Origin: Salminus brasiliensis
Lineage: Eukaryota; Chordata; Actinopteri; Characiformes; Bryconidae
DNA length: 64,000 bases
Reading direction: 5' to 3'
NCBI RefSeq assembly: GCF_030463535.1
Contig: NC_132892.1
Location: 34,854,138-34,918,137 of the forward strand
A program made the translations under genes and the position numbers. Below are positions 29,400 through 40,899 of the stretch, one piece after another. The stretch's first letter is position 1, and each line of letters opens with the position of its first letter. The notes under the pieces were generated by a model. That model saw nothing but the letters and a program-made list of their open reading frames with translations, was not told where the DNA came from and searched no databases.

Positions 29400-31160
29400 T
29401 AATATATAACCTAAGTAGCCTATATGACCAAATCAGACCCTTTCAGAGCCTCACAGTAAAATAAATATGTCACCTTTATCACCTTTCACACAACATATGG
29501 ACATATGGATAAAGGAAATGCAAAACATTAGTGGTTCCCGCTGCCAGGCAGTTTCCAGGCTGTTACTACATAGTCGCAATGGTATCCCAGGTGGTTGCTA
29601 TGGTTTCAGAGTTAGAGGTAGTAAAGAGGAAGCTGTCACTGGTTGAAACCAGATTCCTGTGGTCAAAGTGTGGCAAGCGGTCAAAAACCCTCAGGACCTT
29701 CTGCAGGATTCGGTGGCACTGAGCCGGCACTGAGGTTTCAGTCTGCACAGTAGGGCCCATACTAGCTGGTTGCTGTGGAATCCCCGATGGCTGCTATGGC
29801 GATGGTAGATGGGTGCTACAGTGTGATAGCTATGGTATTTATGGACATTGCCATGATGTTGCTTAGTGGGCCTAAATTCTCCTCAGCCTGATTAAACAGC
29901 TGTACAACACAGTTGGCTCTAGCACAATGATTGCTAGAAGTTTAAGAAGATTTCCAGCTGTTCTGGATCAAGCACAGCATTGTGAAGCTTTGTGAATGTG
30001 AACTATACCCTGGATGGAGCTGGGGTGGCGAGGTGTACTCAGACAGTACGTGGGCTGGAGTTCTAGTCAGTTTCAAATTGAAGAAATAACTAAGATTGGT
30101 TAATGGGCCTTTTGGAGAGTTGTAATTATAAACGAGAATAGAAGTCTAACTTAATATTTAAACCCACTATCTAATCTAACAAATAAAAGAAAAGAAAATA
30201 CGAATAAAGTAACATAACTCCCTATCTAACAAAAAAAAAAACATGAGAAAAGAAAAGAGCTTCTAGATAAAATGCTACTGATCTTCTCACCAGTCTTATA
30301 CAACTTATACAACTGCTCTACCTCCATTTCCAGACAGCTCCCTCTGGTGGTAACCAATCAAGTTGTAAATCGGGTTGCACCATCCCGAATCTGTAGGCAC
30401 AAAAAACACACAGACAACGGGGAAAATACCAGACCCATAGAGTCATAACAGACTCAACCTACTGAAAACAAAATATGATTGGTTGATTCCTTTGTCAGTA
30501 TGTAGTTTTGGGGGTAATCCGACATGTAAGACCTTCGGTCCAGCTCCTGAAGTCCTAACCAATGTGAAAGCTCGCTTGGCTACCAGCGACCACTGAAGTA
30601 CTACTATTGGAAAATGGTCAATTGGTTTCTTAATCTTCACCCTGTTGCTTTAAAGCTTTATAATGAAATAAGTATGATTAGAATTTAAAAACATAGACAT
30701 TTATGTTATTTTTTAGCTTTTAGAAGTCATTTAACTAAAGACTGTGAGCATTCCTTACTTCCTTATTTTTTTGGAGGCTGGGCCTTCCCTTAAATAATAT
30801 AATTAATGTGTTCCTTACAGTCAGTTGATGGTTTTCAATGAACACAAATGGAAACTTCCTCATACTCGGACATGCTCTTCTTTAGATAATTTCCATTACG
30901 TTGGTGGAATGTTGACTGTGTTCATTTTCCTCATACATGAGTAGTCAGGTGTCCATTAAATCAAGACAATATAAATATGTGGCATCATATCACTAGCCTT
31001 TAAAAGTAGAGTAACCTAGTACTAGTACTGTCAGATCTCCAGCATCACAGGACTACCTATGTAGCTTTAATATTAGCTAATTACTGCTTATCCATTTATC
31101 ATATTCATATGTGACTGTATGTTAGTTTTGTTTGATAAATATTTGTAGTTATTTTTTTTA
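29400..31160. other. Intergenic up to F6
   Basis: No gene recognised. 30830-30960 contains several TTCCTCAT/GAGGAA-type motifs, and TTTAAAAG at about 30999-31006 may be the TATA-like element for F6, but I could not fix a leader exon 1 with a convincing donor. Confidence 0.4.
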
Positions 31161-31198
31161 CAGTTCATTAATCAGAAAAAGGAGCCAAGTCACTCACC

Positions 31199-34100
31199 AT
31201 GATGGTGAGTAGAATTTCAGTATTATTTAAAATCTTAATTATTGAAATGAACACTTTGAATAATCTGAACCTTTGTTGACAGTTTTACCTAAAATATTTG
31301 TTTTCTGCTTTCAGATGTACTGCGTTTTGGCTGTACTGCTCCCCCTGGTGGTGAACTCTGCTCCTGTTTTTGTGAGAATCCTGCCTCAGGACTGTGATGA
31401 GATCTACAGGAATGGCACTCGGCAGAATGGAGTGTACACAATCTACCCTACAAGCAACACTCCTGTGGAGGTGTACTGTGACATGAGCTGCTCGGATGAT
31501 CAGTCAGGATGGACAGTAAGAGATTTATCCATGGATTGGTTTTTAGTTTTTAGTGAGTTTACAGCAGAGAATCCACACGGTCTTAAATGCAGTGTCTAGG
31601 TAATATCTCATCTGTTCAAATCAACAAGCAAATTCATAGTAAAACACTGAAAAAATAACAAAAACTGTATATTATTTACCTTTCCCTTTTTATTATTATT
31701 TTTATTATCATAATAGCAGTACAGTAAAATCCAACTCAACAAAACAAATGCATTTAAATAACTTACTAAACCTTTAGTCTTTATTAGTTGTTCTACATGA
31801 TACTTTCATACAACAATAAACACAATTATAGCAAATACTCTGCACAAAGGAGCAGGTAGCGGTCCTGCAGCTGGGCTGTTGCCCTCCTACAGCCCCTCCA
31901 CGCCTCCTGGTTTACTGTCCTGTCCCCTGTCTGTTATCTGCCCCATGCTCTGGACACTGTGCTGACAGACACAGCAAACCTTCTTGCCACAGCTCGCATT
32001 GACGCGCCATCCTGGACGAGCTGCACTACCTGAGCAACTCCTGTGGGTTGTAGTGACCAAAGCATCAGCCAGACAGAATGAGAACCTTTATATGGGTTAG
32101 AGCCCATCTAGAAGATACAGTGGTAATGTCAGACAGTAGGATAAGATGAGTATCATGCTGCAGGGCAACCAAATTAAATTAAACAATGAAAAGCCCTCAG
32201 AAATAAGAGCTGACATCCAGATGATCCAGGTGAACCTCAGCCTGACTATTCCACCCATTTCACCCCCTCCTCAGGTATTTCAGAGGAGAATGGATGGCAG
32301 CATGTCCTTCTACAGGACATGGGATTCGTACAGTAATGGCTTTGGGAACAAGAGTGGGGAATACTGGCTGGGTGAGATTGTTGTTTACTACATTCATAAA
32401 TAGCTCCGGAAAATTAGAGACAAGAGACCACCCTACATGATCAGTTTTACTATTTATAGGCAGTGTGTTTTAGGGAAATGAACATTTGCACTGTATTTCA
32501 TATTTCATGGACAACATTTCCCCTAAATTCCAAATAAAAATATTACTATGCTCAAATAATGCAGAGAAATTATGAAAATAATTATTATAAAAGAAGTAAT
32601 TATTCAGATTTGAACACAGTACTAAGCATTCAGAAATCACTATGATGAAATAATAACCTTGACGGCCAATCCCAGGCTCTCCACTAGTCTCTCACATTGC
32701 TGTTGGGACTTTATGCCATTCATAGTCTGCAGATTCAGATAATTCAGCTCTGTTTCATGAAATGTCTGGAATACAACGGTTGCCAGACATGTAGAGATGC
32801 AAATTTAGGGAAAAAATTAAGTGGTCTCTTAATTTTTTCCAGAGCTGTATGTGATATATGCTTTATATTGTCACTTTCACACAAAAATCTTTTTGACTTG
32901 TAATGTCATAATGCCATAATGTGAATCCAGCAGTTGTTCTTAATATTGCATCAGAATTCCAGGATGAATGAACCAATCAAAGTGCTCCAAAATATATGGA
33001 TTAAAATAATTAAATAATTAAAATAATTAAAATAAAATAGTCAAGTCAAGTCAAGTCAAATTTATTTGTATAGCACTTTTTACAACTGTTGTCGTCACAA
33101 AGCAGCTTTACATAATTAGAACTTAATAAAGAACAGAGACAGAGAAGAAAGAAGGAATAACATGAAGGATCAAAGACCTCCGTGAGCAGCCAACGGCGAC
33201 AGTGGCAAGGAAAAACTCCCTCAGAGCTGGAGGAAGAAACCTTGGGAGGAACCAAGACTCACAAGGGGGACCCATCCTCCTCTGGCCAGACTGTTTTAAA
33301 CATTAATGATAAAAATTACCAAACCAGGTACAACAGAAAGTTGATAGTGGTGATATTAATAGTGTCAGACAGGCTCGAGTCCATCTAGGTTTCAGCACGG
33401 CCACCAAACAGGCAGCAATGGCTGGCGGGTGAGCCATGGGTGGTGGCGGGTTGGGGGGGGACCCGCTGGCCGGACTGGTAGGTGGCAGCTGGTTAGATGC
33501 AGGTAGAGGGGACCTCAGCGGGCAATCTTCCTGCAGATCGGGCTGGGTGGCCATTTACTTGGGGAAGGTAAAGAGAGAGAAGTTAGTTCTAAGAGGAATT
33601 TTATGGAGTGCAGAGAATGTTGAGAATCAGCATCTGGGTATGTCTGATGACTCCGGCAGGTCTGATTATCACAGCATAATTAAAAGGAGAGAGCCAGAAG
33701 GTAACACGGACACGGGCGTACCCTGAGAACACCAGCATCTATCTGCTCCACCGTCAACAAACCTGAGTGATCGCGTGTAAGCAGCAAGACGACAGCTCCA
33801 GCATCTCAGTGTACTACAATTCCCTGGGTCCGCGAACCCCTGGACCTGCAGCCCTTATCTAAGAAACATTAATTACCAAAAGCTAAACTAAACATATAAG
33901 TTTTCAGCTTAGATTTAAAGATTGAGACTGTGTCTGAGTCCCGAACATTATCTGGAAGGTTATTCCAGAGCTGGGGGGCTTTATAGGAAAAGGCTCTTCC
34001 CCCTGCTGAGGTTTTCTGAATTTTGGGAACGCGTAAGAGGCCAGCACCCTGAGATCTAAGTAGTCTTGATGGTTCGTAATATACTATAAGATCCTGCAGG

Positions 34101-37100
34101 TACTCAGGAGCGAGGCCATGTAGGGCTTTATATGTTAATAAAAGAATTTTGTATTCAATACGGAATTTAACTGGGAGCCAATGGAGTGCTGATAGAACTG
34201 GACTGATATGGTCAAATTTTCTAGTTTTAGTAAGGACCCTGGCTGCAGCATTTTGCACCAGCTGAAGTTTATTGAGGTTCCTGCTGGAACAACCTGACAG
34301 TGATGCATTACAGTAATCTAGCCTTGAGGTAATAAAAGCATGTACTAGCTTTTCTGCGTCTTGTAGTGATAAGGGGTTTCTTAGTTTGGAGATGTTCCTA
34401 AGCTGCATAAAGGCTGTTCTACTAATATTAGCTAGATGTTGCTCAAATGATAAATCTGAGTCGAATGTGACGCCAAGATTTTTAGCTGCTAAACCAGGAA
34501 TGATGGGAGAATCAGCCAAGTCTAACATTAAGTCTGATAGTTTATTTCTAGAGTCTTTTAGACCTAAAAGGAGAACTTCGGTTTTGTCACTGTTAAGGAG
34601 AAGGAAGTTATGTGACATCCAGAGTTTTATATCCTTTACACAGTCCTCCATTTTCTGTAGTCTAATTTTATTGTCAGGTTTGGCTGATATATAGAGCTGT
34701 GTGTCATCTGCAGAACAGTGGAAATTAACGCCATGTCTGCTTATAACTGAGCCCAGTGGTAACATGTATAATGTAAATAATAGTGGTCCTAAAATTGAGC
34801 CTTGCGGAACTCCATATCTTACTTCTGCGTAGTTTGAAGATAAATCATTTATCTTTACAAATTGGAAGCGTCCCGTTAGATATGATTGGAACCATGATAG
34901 GGCTGTCCCTGTGATTCCAACCATTTTCTCTAATCTTTCTAGTAATATAGAATGATCTATTGTATCAAAGGCTGCACTAAGGTCTAGTAGGACTAATAAA
35001 GATACGTAGCCTTGATCAGAGGCAAGAAGGAGATCATTCGTAATTTTCACTAGGGCTGTCTCTGTGCTGTGATTGAGTCTAAATCCAGACTGGAATTTTT
35101 CATACATGTCATTTTTACTCAGGTATAAGCAGAGTTGTTGGGCCACAGCTTTTTCTAATATCTTAGATACGAATGTTAAGTTTGAGATGGGTCTATAATT
35201 AGATAATACGTTAGGATCAAGATTTGGTTTTTTGATTAAAGGTTTTATAACTGCTATTTTAAGGGTTTGGGGTACATGCCCAAGGCTAAGGGATGAATTT
35301 ACAATTGTTAAAAGAGATCCGATTATAATTGGGAGAATTTCTTTTAGCAATTTAGAGGGAATCGGGTCGAGTGTACATGTTGTACAATTAGCTGAGGATA
35401 TAATTTTTTCTAGTTCAGGCTGTGGAAGTGGGTAGAAGGCTTCCAGCCTTTGTTCTACAACTAAGTTTTGTTCTAAAGCAACTACATCGGGTGACGGCCA
35501 TGTTTGATTTAATAAGCAGGGTTGGATTTGTTGTCTAATATTTTCTATATTATTATTAAAATAGTCCATAAAAACATGACTAGTTAAAGATGTTGGGATC
35601 TGGGGTTGAGTATCTGCCTGGCTTTTAGTAAGTTTAGAGATCTCATTAAAAAGAACTCTGGGATTGTTTTTGTTTTTCTCGATCAGCGAGGCCAGATACA
35701 CTGAGCGAGCTTTAATGAATGTCTTTCTATATTGACTAAGGCTGTCCTTCCACGCAGAGTGGAACACCTCTAGTTTGGTCGTCCGCCATTTACGCTCTAG
35801 TTTCCGCACTGTTTGTTTTAAGGTACGAGTTTGATCACTGTACCACGGTGCAAGCCTTTTTTGCCTCATCATTTTATTTTTGAACAGTGCTACTTTGTCT
35901 AAGGTTGATCGAAGGGTATTCTCTAGATCGCTTGTTAATTTGACGAGCTCCGTTTGGTCTGACGGAGTGTAAGCTAAGGTCGATAGGGGTGGGAGATTTT
36001 TAGTAAACTGTACAGTTGTCATTGGTGTTATTGTGCGCTTTAGGCAGTGTTGGGGAGAAGAATTTACATTTTGCCTAAGATGTAGCTCAAAGGAGATTAG
36101 ATAATGATCTGATATTACTGAGCTCTGAGGTAGAATATTTAGCTGATCAATGCTAACACCCAGGGTCAGGACTAAATCTAGGGTATGATTACAGTAATGT
36201 GTGGGTCCAGTTATGTTTTGTATAATGCCAACAGAATCTAAAATTGATACAAACGCCTTTGTTAATGGATCGTCTGCTTTTTTGAAGTGAATATTAAAGT
36301 CTCCTACTATTATAACTTTGTCACTGCACACTGCCAAGTCTGCAGAAAAATTACTGAATTCTTTTAAAAATTCAGAGTCGGGCCCTGGAGGCCTATAAAT
36401 ATTAATCAGTGAGAAAACATTTTTATTTGTGGTCGGATTTGATATATTAATGTAGATAAGCTCAAAAGAAGTGAAGGTGTTACAGTGTTTTTGAATAATC
36501 TCTAGTGTTTTCTGGTAGATTATACATACTCCACCTCCTCTGCCTGATAATCTAGGGCTATGTACATATTTATAGCCTGCGGGGGTGGCTTCATTTAGAG
36601 CTATATATTGATCAGGTCTAATCCAGGTTTCAGTGAGGCAGAAAACATCTAGTTTCTGATCACATATAATTTCATTCACGATCACTGCTTTTGAGGATAG
36701 TGATCTAATGTTAAGTAGACCGAGCTTAAGGGTGAGGTGCTGCTGTTATCGTTGAAATGAGAGATTTTAACACTGATTAAATGATTAAAACAAGCTGATC
36801 TAGATGTTCTACGTTTGGGTTTAATTCGGGGCACAGACACAGTCTCAATACAGTGAAACCTGGGTGACGCCTCAAAGCAGCTCGCAGACGGTCGGTTTAG
36901 CCGGTCTGTCTGCGGCCTGGTCTCGGCTCTGGATTGTCAGCAGCCTTTTACACTCCTCTGCCTACAGTTTTGGAAATTTATATATTTGTGCATTTGTGTG
37001 TAGCAACAAACTACTTATTGTCTTAATGAATGATAAAATACTATGTGATGGTTTTGATTGGCTTTGAAGTAGAGTTCATTATTAGGAAACAAAGGCAGGA

Positions 37101-38398
37101 GAAAATTCAAAGATCCTCTAATCTCAGGCACTACTAAACACAAGTCAGTACATACTATATATGGAAGCAGCAACAGTAACAGAGTTGTAAATTGTGGTGG
37201 ACAGCTTACACTCATGCATGCATAAGGAAAACCTAAGAGCCTTTGGTTCCTCTGGTTCCTTTGGTGACTGAAAACATCAGTGCAGGACATGATCAGATGG
37301 TCAGGCAGAATAGTCCAGCCCGATCTTCATGTGGAAAGTGTGGATGAAAGGATCTGGTCATGCTTTACCAAGTGGGTGAGTGCATGTGCAGCATCCACCA
37401 GGAGAGCTCCACAGGCCTTACTGCTTGATCCCTATGATTAGGGGTCCTATGAACCTTGCTGGCATGTTTTAGGTCCACTTGTCTTCTGCAAACCAACACA
37501 GAGTCTTCAAAATTAATCATCTTTCTATCCCCAAGGGAGTGGACTCTTGCAAGATTGCAGTTGCAGGATTTCAGTTTAGTTGAAGACCTGTGGGAGATGA
37601 ACACCTTTGAGTGACGTGTTAGACAGTGATGTGATCTCCACGTCCATCATTTAAACACCAAACAAGGGAATGTGCTCTTACATCCCTCCAGATCTTCTGC
37701 AGATACTGTAGAATTGATGCCAAAGCTGATATGAACCAATGATAAATGCAAGAATAGAGGTAGCGTCTCATTAAAATCTCATTAGTATCTTCTTAACAGC
37801 AGTGTTTTTCAGATTAATGGCTTCAAGAGGCAGGGAGTGGATTCCATAAATGATGACTGTTGTATCGGTGTCAGTTCTATGTCTATGCTCACACCTGCAG
37901 GGCTGGAGAACCTCTACCTGCTGACTCACAGGAGGAACTATCAGCTGAGAGTGGACCTGGAGGACTTTGAAGGGTTGAAGGTTTACGCCCTGTACACCTC
38001 TTTCTCTGTAGACTCTGAAGCTACTGGCTATCTTCTGCGTGTTAGTGGCTTTATCAACGGAGGGGCTGGTGAGCGATGGAGTTTATAATTATTAATTGAT
38101 CTGAACGGTTGAAACTGTGTAGGTTATGGATCTTCTCCTTTCAGGTGACGCTCTTTCTGCCCATAATGGACAGAAGTTCTCCACCATGGACAAAGACCAG
38201 GACTCAACAACAATTAACTGTGCCAGACAGTACCTTGGTGCATTCTGGTATAGTGCTTGTCACTCTACTAACCCTAACGGTATCTACCTAAAGGGCCGTG
38301 ACGATACCTTTTATGCTATTGGTAACGTGTGGCAGCCATGGAAAGGCTACGATTACGGTCTCAAAACCATCATTATGAAGATCAGGCCTGTGCCATAG
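31199..38398 (+). CDS. mfap4-like: F6: MFAP4-like secreted FReD protein, 241 aa, with LINE-filled intron
   Basis: Coding exons are 31199-31204 (Met-Met, leader exon 31164-31204), 31315-31515, 32275-32371, 37901-38068 and 38145-38398 (TAG). The frame is 241 residues. The start could be either ATG at 31199/31202 or the ATG opening the next exon. The signal peptide is [16 protein letters not shown]. The FReD has [12 protein letters not shown] (N-glycosylation site), [41 protein letters not shown] and [12 protein letters not shown]. It also has a DKDQDS calcium-type loop and a pocket motif [13 protein letters not shown]. The fourth intron spans 5.5 kb because an antisense L2 LINE lies inside; the splice sites are undamaged. 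AATAAA at 38636-38641 is the likely polyadenylation signal. It is the most diverged full member of the array. Confidence 0.87.
31840..32060. repeat. GC-richer dispersed-repeat-like patch in F6 intron
   Basis: The patch (ggagcaggtagcggtcctgc to about 32050) stands out from the AT-rich intron. It has the look of an old dispersed element; family not identified. Confidence 0.35.
32400..32848. mobile_element. MITE in F6 intron
   Basis: The left end agctccggaaaattagagac (from 32402) and the right end tggtctcttaattttttcca (to about 32846) are diverged inverted copies. The element is about 445 bp with no coding capacity, and sits just after the 97-nt exon of F6. Confidence 0.7.
33040..36960 (-). mobile_element. 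L2-type (CR1/L2 clade) LINE, nearly full length, antisense in F6 intron 4
   Basis: Reading the minus strand, a 5' part lies at about 36960-36740, the endonuclease/reverse-transcriptase frame at 36739-33869, and a 3' UTR at 33868-33061. The UTR has the typical fish L2 stretch gggagtttttccttgccact (near 33215) and ends in a gtcaa-type short tandem repeat at 33041-33060. An endonuclease, a reverse transcriptase, the 3' UTR and the terminal microsatellite are all present, so this is one long insertion rather than a fragment. Confidence 0.88.
33869..36739 (-). pseudogene. L2 LINE ORF2: endonuclease plus reverse transcriptase, about 940-955 aa
   Basis: The open frame runs from a stop just before 36739 to 33869; counted from the GTG at 36685 it is 938 codons, and no early ATG is in frame. 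The AP-endonuclease part shows FCLTETW, GDFNIHF and SDHYLI. The reverse transcriptase shows [30 protein letters not shown] and [17 protein letters not shown]. Its catalytic box reads CSADDTQ: the usual aromatic residue before ADD is serine, codon 34712-34714. Upstream, family-like coding ([11 protein letters not shown]) continues in another frame to about 36880, which suggests a single-base frameshift near 36730. It is long and otherwise intact but probably inactive. It lies opposite to the host gene F6. Confidence 0.85.
36961..37900 (+). other. Right part of F6 intron 4
   Basis: No gene or clear repeat recognised. The sequence runs up to the acceptor cacacctgcag before 37901. Confidence 0.5.
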
Positions 38399-39114
38399 AC
38401 CCATTAAGCACAGTGATGGGGTTTCCCATGCACAAAAGCAGGGAGTACCAGCTATATCTGTCTTTAATGTTGTCCCTTTAAGGGTCAGTTTCATTTTTAA
38501 TTGATTATTTGTATGTCCTCACTGTCTTGATGTTTCCTCTAGAAACAGTAGATCATTTATGTTCTTTTGTACATAATTCTTAAAAAATTCAATCTGTGGG
38601 CTGTCATGAATTATTTTTCTCTTTTCCTGTAAATTAATAAAATACAATTTTCTAGCGTAGCCACAAGTTTTGATGTTTTCGTTTTGCTTTTCCATTTGCA
38701 TATTAGTAGAATAATAGAAGTGTTACTTTAATTTCAATTAAATTTCATTTTAATTAATCAAAGTTCAAGCAACCTAAAATATATTTTACTGTGAATAGAT
38801 TTTTTGTAATTGCTCAATTTAAGTGCTCTTTAAATTCTGTTTTTTTAACGCTGGGTCAATATTATTTATTTGTTTGTTTGTTGGTTATTTAGTTATTATG
38901 TAACTGAAGTGGCCTGTTGTCTGAATAAGTTCTTATTAGTTGGGTCAACTTCACTTCATTAGTAAATGTACCAGTAGCTTGTTTAGTAAAGTAAGATTTA
39001 GACTAATAGCAGAATGTATTAGTAAAAATGTATTAAGAGAAAATTAAGAATTGCTGTTGTAATCAAATCAAGTTCAAGTTTATTTGTATAGTGCTTTTTA
39101 CAAGCACTATGATG

Positions 39115-39151
<37 letters not shown>

Positions 39152-39360
39152 ATAATGATAATAATAATAATAATAATAATAGCTATAGATCATCCATCTA
39201 AACATTGATACAGTTGGTAATGGAGGGTGGGCAACTAGTCTGAGGCAGGCAGCAGTAGCTGGAGTCCAACAGTCAGTCTTACACCTGTGTGAGGCTGGAC
39301 AGGTGTGCAGTCATTAACTGGGAGAAGTGAATATTAGTTTTGTAATCTTCTACAGAAGAA
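38399..39360 (+). other. F6 3' UTR and flank with a small L2 tail
   Basis: AATAAA at 38636-38641. At 39063-39105 (caagtttatttgtatagtgc) lies a tiny L2 3'-end relic, followed by an (ATT)n/(ATA)n microsatellite at about 39117-39180. Confidence 0.5.
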
Positions 39361-39985
39361 TTTGAGAAAGGCGTTGGCAACAGGTTGTAAAGCATATCTT
39401 ATCACAATGAAGAGGATTGTTCTTCTCCTCCTGGGGCTGTTATGCCATTTGCTACCGGGACTGTTTGTCTGGAAGTTAGGCTCCGGTTTACTTCCGGATG
39501 TACAGTCCTGTGCCTGTGGTGCTCCTATCTCTGAGATATCTAAAGAAACAAAGCAGAGGAATGACCTCACTGCATTCAGATCATGACCAGCTAAAGACTG
39601 GTGGGTGGTGTTTGCCTATACATTAATCTTTGTTGTTCGTGAAAGACTCTGATCACATCATCAACATGGTTCACAGAATAGATCTTTTATCTCCAGACTC
39701 TCAAAAGTGTGTTCTTGGAGACTTTATCCATTGCTCTATAGACAAAAGTCTCAGGAATTCTCAGCAATATGTCTCACATGTCCCACACGCTTTAACACGG
39801 TGTTGGATATGTGATACAGGTCTGTTTGAAAATCCATTATGTTGTTATCTTGGCTCTGTGGAACATAACTCCTATTATGTAGAAATTCATAAAATGTCTG
39901 AAGATGTGTGTCTTCACTTCCGAGAAGGTAATGAATATTTCACAATCTCAGGTCTTGAAGAGTCAACAATGTTTGGTTAGTGTGC
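39360..39985 (+). mobile_element. Degenerate LINE endonuclease relic
   Basis: The + strand frame at 39630-39980 has VLGDFIHCSIDKSLRNSQQY and, later, LGSVEHNSYYVEIH. This spacing recalls the GDFNHC and SDHN motifs of fish LINE endonucleases, with the key Asn and Asp changed. The open stretch 39362-39586 before it has a hydrophobic run (KRIVLLLLGLLCHLLPGLF) and may be another part of the same relic or chance. No function expected. Confidence 0.4.
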
Positions 39986-40092
39986 AGACTAAGTGCTGTA
40001 TTTGAAAAGGCAATAATCCACCTGTGATGGGTCCTCAAATAAAGCTTAAGATAAGATACAGGACAAAGATACACAGAAGATCGCTAAGAGAG

Positions 40093-40147
40093 TTTAAAAG
40101 GGTGGCTGTGAGCAAAGGAATCAACATTGGAACGCTTGCACAAAATG
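40093..40147 (+). promoter_or_regulatory. F7 core promoter and exon 1
   Basis: TTTAAAAG at 40093-40100, then a leader ending in aaaATG at 40147 directly before GTGAGT. It is homologous to the F5 leader, but the upstream ATG of F5 (atgaac) is changed to atcaac, so ATG 40145-40147 is the first start codon. Confidence 0.55.
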
Positions 40148-40518
40148 GTGAGTAGCTTTTTGCCTCTTTACCATGAAATGTAACCATGATCTGACCAGAT
40201 TTAGAGGAAAATGTTTGAGCAGACTATAAAGCAGAATATCGCTGTATCACTGTGACTGTATTCCTGAGTTAATTTGAAGTTGAAAGAATATGCTCTTTAT
40301 TTATTATTTCAGTTTAGGTATAGAAGTTTTTTTGAAAAATCTTAATAGCATTTCATTGTATTTATTTATTTATTTTTGATTTGGTATATTTTTTGTGCTT
40401 TTCCTATTTGAGAAAATTTCCTATCATTTATCTAAAACTCATGTAATTTAAAATTATATTCTGTTATATTCTATTATATGGTTTATATGTGATATGATAT
40501 TATAATGGCAATATAAAC

Positions 40519-40600
<82 letters not shown>

Positions 40601-40859
40601 AGATTATTATCAGACAGTCAACAGTTTCAGTAATAGGGATTAAACTGGTACCAGTCCTATGTACATTTATACCTGGCAATTCTTACATTCCTTACTCTAT
40701 ACTTGCATTCATTACTTGAAAAGTTTATACCAAGTAATAAGAGGAAAAAATACATTTTAATCACTTTACTTATTTGAATGTTATTGTTTCTTATGACTAT
40801 TATTATTACACTTATTATACATCAAAAAAAGTAATGAGATCCACATGTTGATTACCTCC

Positions 40860-40899
<40 letters not shown>

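Noticed and set aside
34386-35435. + strand frames at 34386-34694 and 35232-35435
   Set aside because: Antisense shadows of the L2 reverse-transcriptase frame.
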